DNA of 64,000 nucleotides. Source: Myxococcus eversor. GTDB lineage: Bacteria; Myxococcota; Myxococcia; Myxococcales; Myxococcaceae. The translations under genes were made by a program, and so were the position numbers. Shown here in pieces: positions 29,001 to 37,103 of the stretch. The notes under the pieces were generated by a model. The model made no database searches. It was not told the DNA's origin and saw only the letters and a program-made list of their open reading frames with translations. Position 1 is the stretch's first letter, and every line of letters begins with the position of its first letter. The stretch is taken from assembly GCF_010894455.1 (NCBI RefSeq), contig NZ_JAAIXY010000021.1, forward strand, positions 148,054 through 212,053, read 5' to 3'.

Positions 29001-32000
29001 ATCGTCGATGCTGCCGCAAAACTTGAGCAGCGCACCCAACGCGTCGTGCATGAGCGCTCCGAGCGACTCCTTAACCTCCTCTACGAATCACCGAAGGTAG
29101 ATGTCAGCAAGGAGCCGCACCTCACTGACGACTTTGTCTGGGCAGCCCAGCGCGCTCTTCCCATCGCCGCCACTCGCTCAACGACGGAGAACGCGCCTAT
29201 CCTCCCTCTTGAGAACCTCATCATCATGATGAGCGAGCAGTCCCTCATTGATGATAGGCGGCGTGACAGATTGCTGCGGGCCCTGTCCATTGCGCTGCAA
29301 CCCGTGCCAAGCCTGCGAGCCCCGCTACCTCCGCGATTCGCAATGACCTTCGCGCCCCTGATGATCTTCTTCGAGCAGGGGGTACTAGGACTTCTACTGG
29401 ACATCGCACCAGAGAAGCTGGTGGTAGGACCAGCCACCCTGCGCCATCTCCAAGCGCGTAGAGATGCGCTGAGGGCAGAAATCGCCGCTTCGGATCTTGC
29501 CAACGCGATCCATCGAATGCTTGCCGTAGGTCGTGCCGAAGGCTGGGTTTCGACTATCGAACGTCCCCTGCCAGATCTGCCGCCTCTGTTCTCTTTGGAA
29601 GATCCAGAAGGCTCCGAGCAACTCATCCGAAAGCCCTTGCTCAACGGGCTATCCTACCGTCAACACCTCTTAAACTCTCCCATCCCATGGTTGGTCACGG
29701 CAGACTTCTTTGTGACAAAGCCTCTCGGATCCGACATCCGTGAGGTGAGTCAATTCGCCTGGAACTCGCCGCAAGCCGCTGTGGAATTGGCCTCGCGCAT
29801 AAGAAGCGTGAGCAACCGCATCATTCACATGGCGCCGCTCGTCCGGCATCTGCAACCCGGGGAAAGTTCTCGTCTAGCAATTTTCACCCTTGCTAGACTT
29901 GGCTTCACGGATGCGCTGGGAGCCGAGGATCTGCTTTCCCTGGCCCGCCCTCCCCTCGGGCTCAACACAAAAGAGTCAAGCACTCTGCTCACCAATACCG
30001 AGTGGATGGCAAAGAGCCGAGAGCATTCGGGCGCAGCAATGGCCGGGCTCCGACTGGCTGGCCTGTACTCGGAGACCATATGGGAGGCATTCGGCGCAAA
30101 AACTATCTCAAAAGAACTTGCCCAGACCTTGGCGACCACGCTGCTTGCACGAGCCGAGAGCGTCGATCAGGCCGTTCACGGAAGTCTGCTCCCGATGCTT
30201 CTCGGGTTCCTCTGTCTACTTGCGATTGGAGCCCCCAGGAAGTCCTTCGAGGACTCGGGCGATATGATGCGCCTCTCGACGGAGACCGACGCTGGCAGGC
30301 TCTGGAGCTTCCTTCACGCATGGGCAGGTTGGGAGGGGCCGCGTCGTGCGGCCTTCGACCAAGCTCTTCGTGACGCCTGGATACAACTGGATCAAGTGAA
30401 GGATCCGGAAACGGTACGGGACACTCGTGCGATCGTCCTACTACTGCCACTCATGGTCGAGCGGTTCACCCTCACGACGCCAGCCCTGACGGCTGCCTCC
30501 GTCATCACAGCGAACTGGGGGCATCGCCCGCTCTCTCGTATTCCGAACGGCAGTAGAGCCGAAACGGAGCCACAGGACATCGAGACGCTCCTGGGGTCAT
30601 GGGCGAAAAGGCTCGCAGACGGGGACACGAAATTCCTCTTCAACGAAGAGGAACTCGGAATGGATCCCCCTGCCGTTGGAACGAATACGGCAGATCTGGT
30701 GGCGCCTGAATCCGTCCTCCTCCGCATCCAGGATTGGACCAAGGCGGCGCGCCAGTTCGCCCGCGATCTCGCCTCGCTACAGGGGGTCCACGATGGGCGC
30801 ATCTATGATCTGCTGCTGAGGCTCTCCGAAGAGCCAGCGAACAAGGCGTTGCGCCGAGTTTACGCGCAGCAAACGCTCTCTTCTTCGTGGCGATCCATCA
30901 GGGAGAACCCCTCGCGCATCCAGTCTTGGGGGTGGCTGCGTCGCTACGGCACGTTCGTATTCCCAAACCAAATCAAGGATGTCCGCGACCTCTTGTCGGA
31001 GCCCCCGGGGAACCTCGAAGAGAAGCCTCTGCGTCAGATCGTCGCGGAGCGAATGCAGCGTGGGCTCTGGAAGACGCGACTGGATCGTCGCGACCTCTTT
31101 GAACTCTCCTGCGAGGTCCCAGGCTTGCTTCCATCCTTAACCGCGCATCCACGCGTCACCCAAGACGAAGAACTCTATCAAGCAGACGCCGAGCGGGCGT
31201 TGGCCCGCCTGAGCAACCCCGATATGAACCCAGCGCCGCGACTGGCCGGAGACATTTTCTTCCTCCGGCTCGCCGCGAGCCGGCGTCCGTATGTTCAGAG
31301 TGGCACGCGCGAGGTCGACCTGCGAGAGCAGCTCGCAATCCTGCTACCGGCAGTGCTGCGCTCTGCGATGAATAGTCCAGCAGAGCACACACTCGCAGAG
31401 GCGGAAGCAGGACTACTGCGCCTCTGCGGCACAGTAATCCACGAGATGGCCGAACCCGGGCCACTTCCATTCAAAGACGGGCTGTGGCTGACCTATCGAT
31501 TGTTCCAGTGGTTCTGGCTTCAACTAGAACGCATGCCACCGGACGCTAGGCTTGTTGGGCTGCAGTCGCTCCGGAAAGTCTCGCCTCCTCCGATACCTGG
31601 TGCACCTACTGATCTGCTCCACCCCATACATTTCGAACGAACGCGGATTGATTATCGCCTGATGACCCTGCTGTACGCACTCTGCTTCATGGAAGAACTC
31701 CCACAGCAGGTGCCGACGGAAGAGGAAGCTGGGTCCGCACTCAATGAAGAAGCCTCCCCAGTTCCACCCATCACCTCTGCGGGCCCCATCAGCATCACCT
31801 CACCGGCACTTGAGGGCCTGCTCATCGAGCTGGCCTCGCGTCCGCCGACCGAGGAGGAACGTGCACTCCGGGAGCGTGGCGCCACGCCATCAGCTCTGGA
31901 TTGGCATGGCCCCAGCGCCATTCCGGACCTCGCGCTTGCCGCACTCCTGCGCCTCAATAGCGAGGTAGTGCTCCGTCTTCCCGTAGGACAACGGCTGCGC

Positions 32001-32540
32001 TGGTTGACGGACCTGCCCCGGAGTCCGCAGGACAAAGGCCGCGTGGACTGGCCTCTCGCACAACGTCTCATTCTGACGCTTGCCGGCAAGATCCACGAGA
32101 TCACGCCAGAGGAGAGGCACACCTTAGAGGAGCACCTGAAGTCCCTCTCCGGCTTCGATGGTGCGCTGGTGATGCGGTGTTATGGCTTCGCTCAACTCTA
32201 TGGCGCAGGCCACCTTCACCTGAAGGACGAGGTGGAACAACTCCTGCTGGATGTGCTCTCCGACTCATTGGCGCCCCGCCTATTTGGCAGCTACCTTTCG
32301 GCGCTCTCTCACGTGGCTCCCGACCAGCTAGCCTCTGACGCGGAACGCCTGCTCCAGCAGATCACCAATAGGGGTATAGACCCGGTGCCCTTTGCCGCCA
32401 GTGTCGCCACTGTCATCGTACTAGGAGCGCCCGAGGTCATTCCCGCCGCGCAAGAGTTGCTGCGGAGGTTGGCGGCCAAGCCCCCATATAATCAGAGTGA
32501 TAAGATGCGGAAGATTCTCTCCTATGTCGGAATGCTATAG
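26085..32540 (+). CDS. giant SIR2-domain protein with TPR-like repeats (putative defence effector)
   Basis: A 2151-residue protein. Residues ~28-230 are a SIR2 NAD+-binding domain with its key residues intact: VLIGAGAAYDSGLPLW (32-46), VTTNYDGLLEQ (130-140), LLKLHGD (169-175) and LLVGYSYSDIDI. In bacterial immunity such SIR2 domains deplete NAD+ (ThsA, DSR, Nezha). Residues ~300-850 are TPR-like helical hairpins, such as ERALKDVLELAQLYPNRAPI and DEALTHARSAFAALPG. A segment near ELELLVLQHLGLLGKLREAL may be a degenerate PIN-type domain; the rest is helical and unrecognised. Lower-GC codons (CTA, GTA, AAA) contrast with its neighbours. A second ATG at 26097 is an alternative start. Three genes follow with almost no gaps. 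Confidence 0.85.
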   Translation: MLRLMSSLGAVVLPPVPPELTEAGASGTLVVLIGAGAAYDSGLPLWNDLLEELLLDAKSSALSPEKRIELDELESWYSTEKDQLLKASAIAQLMGESWLAGRLSAKLRSASSHPSPTHWALAELPGTIFVTTNYDGLLEQALAAHTGKPPRVVLPDDVEGLQELGPGQLLKLHGDLDRPETIVLKIEDYFRISHGDASAWKHRLDALLQPPHKVLLVGYSYSDIDIQEVVNALRGAYKAQLAGPFWLTLGDGKNKAKAMASGLRGIWLNNFDHLVPWLKALIQGIHDRKAAAPAAIKAAAYAMAVRGHLEEEQQHANELFDTGDYEGAREAFLRLRTKAELLVLKDPEDNVLQRLLGVCKLNAASCMLCLQEAAALPTFQAVAQESLASLGVDGRATLAEGLAQLGDRALAREVLPKGDSSPRVKAVRQLFEVLEGHLPGDKREPSSVLTIQLIQLLLKRGKLTEAAHEAVRLLDEHPNDPLILLGAASALTQALFQSVFEMEAAQWIPTEDRGGLLSMVENTLARLGKARLARPLCILQEQLRLGVSRLVQDTEGIEKATKALEALGSNERIGREDNEMERLRRAETLAKEGKLNAALALLPQNQAHWSEQLHRAEMVKVSGDRERALKDVLELAQLYPNRAPIEFIAALLLRQASRPDEALTHARSAFAALPGRGMRLLLGQCLNSAGKLDEAHAVLEPLADSQHPEILIARATAAEGSDLNGALALWRQYRTLEPSDIASSFHIAALLFQIARHQEAAGEAWRIFEEHRENLSPAMLAQCAQFQQVGRRLDDTARERIRQVAHALEERYPGNSEAEFHRLQLLIALGSPEEEAPIDFQTLVTSGLVQAVPIDRVKERIIDDQKLSTAAYQEYRQGRLPFESLCELTGTHAASNFALIVGPIADRRSPPVLCAPVALASQLPIPSLAGQQLLMGELELLVLQHLGLLGKLREALGRGAGRVLLFRDVWDSIVDAAAKLEQRTQRVVHERSERLLNLLYESPKVDVSKEPHLTDDFVWAAQRALPIAATRSTTENAPILPLENLIIMMSEQSLIDDRRRDRLLRALSIALQPVPSLRAPLPPRFAMTFAPLMIFFEQGVLGLLLDIAPEKLVVGPATLRHLQARRDALRAEIAASDLANAIHRMLAVGRAEGWVSTIERPLPDLPPLFSLEDPEGSEQLIRKPLLNGLSYRQHLLNSPIPWLVTADFFVTKPLGSDIREVSQFAWNSPQAAVELASRIRSVSNRIIHMAPLVRHLQPGESSRLAIFTLARLGFTDALGAEDLLSLARPPLGLNTKESSTLLTNTEWMAKSREHSGAAMAGLRLAGLYSETIWEAFGAKTISKELAQTLATTLLARAESVDQAVHGSLLPMLLGFLCLLAIGAPRKSFEDSGDMMRLSTETDAGRLWSFLHAWAGWEGPRRAAFDQALRDAWIQLDQVKDPETVRDTRAIVLLLPLMVERFTLTTPALTAASVITANWGHRPLSRIPNGSRAETEPQDIETLLGSWAKRLADGDTKFLFNEEELGMDPPAVGTNTADLVAPESVLLRIQDWTKAARQFARDLASLQGVHDGRIYDLLLRLSEEPANKALRRVYAQQTLSSSWRSIRENPSRIQSWGWLRRYGTFVFPNQIKDVRDLLSEPPGNLEEKPLRQIVAERMQRGLWKTRLDRRDLFELSCEVPGLLPSLTAHPRVTQDEELYQADAERALARLSNPDMNPAPRLAGDIFFLRLAASRRPYVQSGTREVDLREQLAILLPAVLRSAMNSPAEHTLAEAEAGLLRLCGTVIHEMAEPGPLPFKDGLWLTYRLFQWFWLQLERMPPDARLVGLQSLRKVSPPPIPGAPTDLLHPIHFERTRIDYRLMTLLYALCFMEELPQQVPTEEEAGSALNEEASPVPPITSAGPISITSPALEGLLIELASRPPTEEERALRERGATPSALDWHGPSAIPDLALAALLRLNSEVVLRLPVGQRLRWLTDLPRSPQDKGRVDWPLAQRLILTLAGKIHEITPEERHTLEEHLKSLSGFDGALVMRCYGFAQLYGAGHLHLKDEVEQLLLDVLSDSLAPRLFGSYLSALSHVAPDQLASDAERLLQQITNRGIDPVPFAASVATVIVLGAPEVIPAAQELLRRLAAKPPYNQSDKMRKILSYVGML

Positions 32541-32549
32541 GCTCTGCTC

Positions 32550-33542
32550 ATGACTGGTCGCACCATTGCCTTGCATGTTTTTGCTTCAGCGAAGGGGGGC
32601 GTGGGCAAGTCGACCTTAGCCATTGCCTGTGCCAAGCTCCTGAGCGAGGAAGGCCGCACCTGCGTGCTCCTCGACGCGGACTTCACGGGTACCTCCCTGG
32701 CCGACGGACTGCTACTCTGCGCACCGTTAGTCGCCAGTGCAGATGGGGCGTTGGACTTTTATGCACCACCCACTCAGAGGTTTCTATCACGGGAAGAGAC
32801 GATTCGTCTCCGCATGAGGCGCAAGGACGCCACGCTAGAAGAACAGTTCCCGGCGCCTCCTTTCCTGAATGACATCTTCCTGCACGGTGACTTGAAGCAA
32901 GAGTGCCAAATCGAAGCGCTCTGCTGGCGGCATGAAGATAGAGACGACCGAGTGCTCTATCTGCCGTCCTCACCACTGGGCAAGGACATTGGCATCGCAC
33001 TCGGCTGGCTCTTTCGGGATCAGGCTTTCACTTGGCTGCAACGTTTGACATGGCTGTTGGAAGGCATGGCATCACAGCAAGCGGCATTAACCGATGTGGT
33101 CATCGATCTGCCACCAGGGCTTCATGGCTTCGCGCACGAGGTACTCGTGCTCCTCTCGTACATTTCGAGCGGTAGAGAGATGCCCACGGGCTTCCCTGCG
33201 TGGCATGAACAACGAGACAAACTGGTGTGGGAAGCACGCCCATTTCTCATCACCACTCCCGACAGGAACGATGTCATCTTGGCGCTGGAGTACTATGCTA
33301 GGCACCGCAAGGATTTGAGCGAACTGCGAGTGTTGCTCAATCGCAACGTTACAACCTCCATCGAACAACTGAGGACCGACATCCGCGCATACACCGAAGT
33401 CGAGATTGGGCTCGATCAGGTTCCGCTCACTGTGATTGGATTCCTGTCACCCTTGTCAAAGGTCTTCCAGGATCGAACGCTCCGGCTCAACCCTGAGGTG
33501 CGCGCGCTCAAGAAGCAATTGCGAGTTACGGAGGAGGGCTGA
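32550..33542 (+). CDS. MinD/ParA-type ATPase
   Basis: A 330-residue protein with the deviant Walker A motif of the SIMIBI class (ASAKGGVGKSTLA, residues 13-25), a switch I-like LLDADFTGTSLADG and the Walker B/switch II element VVIDLPPG. The C-terminal NPEVRALKKQ is typical of the family. These ATPases dimerise on ATP and usually act on a partner protein or surface. It starts nine bases after the SIR2 gene and overlaps the next start (TGATG), so it is part of the same operon and probably controls or positions the SIR2 effector. That role is inferred. Confidence 0.85.
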   Translation: MTGRTIALHVFASAKGGVGKSTLAIACAKLLSEEGRTCVLLDADFTGTSLADGLLLCAPLVASADGALDFYAPPTQRFLSREETIRLRMRRKDATLEEQFPAPPFLNDIFLHGDLKQECQIEALCWRHEDRDDRVLYLPSSPLGKDIGIALGWLFRDQAFTWLQRLTWLLEGMASQQAALTDVVIDLPPGLHGFAHEVLVLLSYISSGREMPTGFPAWHEQRDKLVWEARPFLITTPDRNDVILALEYYARHRKDLSELRVLLNRNVTTSIEQLRTDIRAYTEVEIGLDQVPLTVIGFLSPLSKVFQDRTLRLNPEVRALKKQLRVTEEG

Positions 33543-34021
33543 TGGCATCGAAAACTCCGCTACTGCTGGAGATACCCCAACCCGTGGACTCCTCATGGAG
33601 GCTGCCTGCAAAGCGATATCCCGGGAGACGTGGATTAGATGGGCGCTATCGCTCCGAGGCGCTGGAGTTGGTACGCGAGGACCATGGGAGGCCCCCCAAT
33701 CCACTTGAGGACATCGACGGCTGGCTAGAAGCGCTCTATCTGCGCGCACTCTCCGGCCAGACTGGGCCTGCGGTAGGTCAAATCATTGATGCGATCGAAG
33801 AGCTCTTTGCCCGACAGGAAATCAGACGCTGCGACACGCTGCTAGAGCGGGTCGATGTGAGCCGATTTGATACAGTAGAGCCACTACTAGCATTCCTGAT
33901 GGCAACAGGTCGCGCGAAAGAGCAATTCATCTCACGGGAGCGATTGCGCATGAATATAGTGAACAGAGTGCAGGCGCTACTTCCAGAGCGGGCTCAACAG
34001 CTCCTTGCCTATGTGAAATAG
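33542..34021 (+). CDS. hypothetical 159-residue protein of the SIR2-ATPase operon
   Basis: A soluble, mostly helical protein: an extended N-terminus (LLEIPQPVDSSWRLPAKRYP) is followed by helices (GWLEALYLRALSGQTGPAVG, IIDAIEELFARQEIRRCDT, LLAFLMATGRAKEQFISRER). The ATG overlaps the ATPase stop codon (TGATG), so translation is coupled. I do not recognise a family. Position and size suggest an adaptor between the SIR2 protein and the ATPase, which is a guess from context only. Confidence 0.75.
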   Translation: MASKTPLLLEIPQPVDSSWRLPAKRYPGRRGLDGRYRSEALELVREDHGRPPNPLEDIDGWLEALYLRALSGQTGPAVGQIIDAIEELFARQEIRRCDTLLERVDVSRFDTVEPLLAFLMATGRAKEQFISRERLRMNIVNRVQALLPERAQQLLAYVK

Positions 34022-34023
34022 CC

Positions 34024-34776
34024 ATGAACGCGCCAGCCCTCGCGACAACTCATGCAGATGTTCTGTCACGGCTTAATGTACCTACTGCGCGGCCCTTCAG
34101 CGAGATCCAGCAACTCGCTGTCGCCATCAAAGTCCTCACTCACTTCGATGGATGTCACGTAGGCATGGCGTACAAGGATGCCAGTACAGGCCTCGCGAAA
34201 CTTCTTCACTTCCGCTGGCATCACTTTGTGGCATCAGATGTGCTGAGCAACACTGAAAGTTCCACAAGATACCGTTGGGTTGCGCTGAACCTACCTGAAG
34301 AGGTCGCTGAAGTCATCAGCCAATTCTGCTCGGTGTTTGAGGAGAAGCACCGGGCTGCTCCGTCACGGCACATAGGTTCTGGCCTTCGTTATACAGACGG
34401 GACGTTCAAAAGTGACCCGCTGGGCTTCTTGACGAACGATGGTTGTGGTCTGACCTGCGCGACTTTCGTCATGGCGCTGCTCAAGACCTATGGGCTTGAG
34501 CTTCTTCGCCAAGAGGAATGGCCTCAACGCCTGGAAGACCAGTCTTTTCACGAACGCATCGTCCAAGAGCTAGAAGAGAAGGGCGCAGAAACGGAACATG
34601 TGGAGGCGGTCAGAAAGGAGATCGGCTGTGCACGGTATCGCCCTGAAGAAGTCGCCGCCGCCGCGCTGTTGGGTGAGTTCCCTGTCGGATTCAATCAAGC
34701 AAGTTCCCTAGGCGTCGAAATCGCAAGGAAACTCAAACAGGAACAACCATCAAGATTGAGTCGCAATGCGACTTAG
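34024..34776 (+). CDS. hypothetical protein with NlpC/P60-like cysteine motif
   Basis: A 250-residue soluble protein beginning two bases after the previous stop. The segment NDGCGLTCATFVMALLKTYG (residues ~138-157) resembles the nucleophile-Cys helix of papain-like NlpC/P60 or YiiX-type hydrolases, where a Cys caps a helix with C-x-x-F/L-V. An upstream cluster LLHFRWHHF (~59-67) could supply the His if the fold is circularly permuted. This would make it a cysteine protease or amidase, but the similarity is short and I have not confirmed the fold. Last gene of the four-gene unit. Confidence 0.6.
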   Translation: MNAPALATTHADVLSRLNVPTARPFSEIQQLAVAIKVLTHFDGCHVGMAYKDASTGLAKLLHFRWHHFVASDVLSNTESSTRYRWVALNLPEEVAEVISQFCSVFEEKHRAAPSRHIGSGLRYTDGTFKSDPLGFLTNDGCGLTCATFVMALLKTYGLELLRQEEWPQRLEDQSFHERIVQELEEKGAETEHVEAVRKEIGCARYRPEEVAAAALLGEFPVGFNQASSLGVEIARKLKQEQPSRLSRNAT

Positions 34777-35094
34777 TCCCACTCGACAGGTAGCTCAGAT
34801 GGAGTTTTCTTGTGTCAGGGGCTCTGCCGCTCGACCCCGGCTTTTGCCACTAGAGTTTACGACCACCTCAATAAGGACATACACAAGACTCTCCTTCTAG
34901 ATAGACTCGCGATACACCCGTCCTACCTGAGCAGGCACCGCAGCATCATCCGGATGCTACCCCCTCGCTTGTTACTCGGACGGCGATCAGAATCCACCAC
35001 GATGCGGCAAGAAGGCTTCGCGGAACGCCAAGTCCGTGGTGCACTGCCACGCCGTCGCGCTCCTTCGCCACGAGGAGGCCACCTTGGAGATGCC
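34777..35094. other. gap between the SIR2 operon and the HhH glycosylase gene
   Basis: This 318-base stretch is more A/T-rich than its surroundings. The glycosylase frame stays open back to a TTG at 34810, but the encoded peptide is Arg-rich and unlike a protein domain, so I read it as leader sequence. It may contain the promoter of the glycosylase gene. Confidence 0.4.
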
Positions 35095-35973
35095 ATGCAG
35101 GTCATGTACTCAGTCGTAGGTGGCAAGGTCCATAAGCTGCCGATGCCCCAGGCCGAGTCGCATGTGCTACCGGGAATTCAGTGGGGCGCCTTCGAGGAAC
35201 TCCTGACGCCCGCGTTCTGGCACGGACAGGCATGGCAGCACGAAAAGCTCGGAAGCTATCGCGACTTGCGCCTTGGCCGGACGCTGGCAGAGGAAGTGGC
35301 GGCCTGCATGCTGGGCGGATTTGGCATGAAGGCAGAGCTCGGTCTCGCCGCGTTCGCACGGCTGCGGGACCAGGAACTCCTGGTGGGGACGCCCACCGCC
35401 GAGGCTCTTGAGATCGCACTGAGCAAGCCGTTCGTCATCCATGGCCGGACTCTTGGCTATCGCTTCCCCAAGCAGAAAGCGCGCTATTTGTCGGCGTGCC
35501 TCGCCCAGCTCGCGGCGTTGGAATTCCATGTCAGCGACACGGTGCTGCGGGACCGCTTGGCGCAACTCCCTGGCATCGGGCTGAAGACCGCATCGTGGAT
35601 CGTCCGCAACTTCAGGAACTCCAGCGAGGTCGCCATCATCGACGTTCACATCCTCCGTGCGGGACGGCACATGGGCCTCTTCTCCCAGGAGCAGGAGCCG
35701 CAGCGCCACTATCGTGAGCTTGAGACGGCGTTCCTGACGTTCGCCGCCGCTATCAAGGTGCCAGCCGCGATGCTTGACGGGCTGATGTGGGACTACATGC
35801 GTCGTCTTCCGGCAAGTGTTCTGGTGTCCACCTCGACTCGAAAGCTCAAGGGGAACGTCCCATCAAGGCAACGCCCGTCGCGAGAGCATCCCCAGGCAGT
35901 CCTAGCGCCTGCGCGACCTCATGTCCGAGGATACCGAGCGGACAGAAGGCCAGCCGAAAAGCTGTCGCGGTGA
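35095..35973 (+). CDS. HhH-GPD DNA glycosylase/lyase, OGG-like
   Basis: A 292-residue protein. The helix-hairpin-helix and catalytic region is LPGIGLKTASWIVRN then EVAIIDVHILRAG, with the Lys and Asp equivalent to those of OGG1-type bifunctional glycosylases. Upstream FWHGQAWQH and FPKQKARYLSACLAQ complete the fold. I prefer the ATG at 35095 (GGAG five bases upstream); the frame is open further. The last ~45 residues are basic, low-complexity and overlap the convergent SagB-like gene by 128 bases. OGG-like enzymes occur as accessory genes of type IV CBASS beside a QueC homologue, as here. Confidence 0.8.
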   Translation: MQVMYSVVGGKVHKLPMPQAESHVLPGIQWGAFEELLTPAFWHGQAWQHEKLGSYRDLRLGRTLAEEVAACMLGGFGMKAELGLAAFARLRDQELLVGTPTAEALEIALSKPFVIHGRTLGYRFPKQKARYLSACLAQLAALEFHVSDTVLRDRLAQLPGIGLKTASWIVRNFRNSSEVAIIDVHILRAGRHMGLFSQEQEPQRHYRELETAFLTFAAAIKVPAAMLDGLMWDYMRRLPASVLVSTSTRKLKGNVPSRQRPSREHPQAVLAPARPHVRGYRADRRPAEKLSR

Positions 35974-36520
35974 GAAACAGCGTCTGCGTCAGAGCCCCCG
36001 CATCACGCCACAAGAGAGAAGCCGCCGTTTCATAAACCGCCGCGACGCGGGAGAGATGACCGATAAGGACGAGCGCGGTCCCCTGAACCTCGGGAAGAAG
36101 GTCGCCACATGCTCGAATGAAGCGCCTGAGCGCTTCCGGTTCGGCGACTGTCAGGAACTCGAGCTGGTGTGAAAATGCGTCGTAGCGCGTGATACGTGGG
36201 CTTCCTCGCCAGTCCACGAGGACGAGTTCGATGGGATGAAGCGCACCCGCCGATGGGCTGGGCCTTTGTGACCGCCTGAGGTCATCCCCTTCACGCAGGG
36301 CGCGTGGGCGCGTCGCATACGCGAGCACGTTGACGAGCTCTCGGAGCGAGGCCCGCCGCATGACTCGAATCGAGCATCGTGCCTCCAAGACAGCAGCGAA
36401 GGTCTGGGGGATAGGCGGTACTACCGGCGGACAGAGCACACGGGACCGAACGGGCCAGTCGAGCGGGTCCGGCGTTCCGGCGTTCCGCCTCGGTCGCGGA
36501 TCTCTATCAATAGGGGTCAA
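35846..36520 (-). CDS. SagB-like nitroreductase-fold oxidoreductase
   Basis: A ~224-residue protein matching FMN-dependent SagB/nitroreductases: SIRVMRRASLRELVNVLAYA, SPSAGALHPIELVLVDW, LWRDAGALTQTLFLTATAF and GILGHEVAQALGLPG. SagB-type enzymes oxidise azolines in peptide natural products or act as general flavin oxidoreductases. The start is uncertain: a TTG at 36520 has GGAG upstream and overlaps the QueC-like gene by 14 bases, while the frame is open to 36580. It is shorter than most SagB proteins. It is the last gene of the arm B operon and converges with the glycosylase gene. Confidence 0.7.
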   Translation of the reverse strand: MTPIDRDPRPRRNAGTPDPLDWPVRSRVLCPPVVPPIPQTFAAVLEARCSIRVMRRASLRELVNVLAYATRPRALREGDDLRRSQRPSPSAGALHPIELVLVDWRGSPRITRYDAFSHQLEFLTVAEPEALRRFIRACGDLLPEVQGTALVLIGHLSRVAAVYETAASLLWRDAGALTQTLFLTATAFRLAFCPLGILGHEVAQALGLPGDALATGVALMGRSP

Positions 36521-37103
36521 CGCCAAGCTCCGCCAGGGTCTGATAGTGTTTCTGACACCCGCGACACTGGCCACAGGCATGGATACCTACGTGGCAGGAA
36601 TGTGCCCAGGCGAGGACCTCCATGGGGATGTTCGAGGTGCGGATCAGCTCGGCGGAGGTCAGCGCGATTGCGGGTGCTTCCAGTTGGAGTCCACCCTCTT
36701 GCAGTCGCAGCAGCGCGTCGAGGGTCGTGACAAAGTCCGGCCGACCATCCGCATGAAGTCCGTCGGTCCTCAGGGTTCCAATGAGCAAACGCTGGACGCC
36801 ATGGGCCACGGCCTTCATGGCCGCGAGCGTGATGAGCATCTGATTCCGGAACGGCCACCACTCCGTCACAGGAGCAAGGGACAGGGGCTCGGCTCCAGCC
36901 ATGTCTCCGCTGCCCAGGGCGCTGAGGTCGGCCTTCACGGTCAGGTGCTCGATTCCCATCGCCTCGGCGGCCGACGCCGCGGCACGAAACTCCGCCAATG
37001 CGGGGCGCTGGCCGTAATCCACCGTGATGGCCAGCTCCGGTCGTCGCCACCAGGCGATGGCTATCGAGTCCATGCCACCGGAGAGCAGCAGCGCCGTCTT
37101 CAT
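36507..37103 (-). CDS. QueC-like ATP-dependent nitrile/amide-forming enzyme
   Basis: A 198-residue member of the QueC (7-cyano-7-deazaguanine synthase) family. It has the PP-loop LLLSGGMDSIAIAW, ITVDYGQRPALAEF, the PFRNQMLITLAAMKA motif and a four-Cys zinc site (SCHVGIHACGQCRGCQKH). True QueC works with QueD and QueE, which are absent here. QueC homologues also serve antiphage systems: QatC, and Cap9 of type IV CBASS, where a deazaguanine is linked to a protein N-terminus. The ATG at 37103 overlaps the stop codon of the preceding gene (ATGA); an ATG three codons upstream is possible. Confidence 0.85.
   Translation of the reverse strand: MKTALLLSGGMDSIAIAWWRRPELAITVDYGQRPALAEFRAAASAAEAMGIEHLTVKADLSALGSGDMAGAEPLSLAPVTEWWPFRNQMLITLAAMKAVAHGVQRLLIGTLRTDGLHADGRPDFVTTLDALLRLQEGGLQLEAPAIALTSAELIRTSNIPMEVLAWAHSCHVGIHACGQCRGCQKHYQTLAELGVDPY

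Noticed and set aside
36507..37103. Housekeeping queuosine QueC
   Set aside because: No queD, queE or queF neighbour is present, and the operon partners are not queuosine genes; a specialised homologue fits better, though only a phylogeny can settle it.
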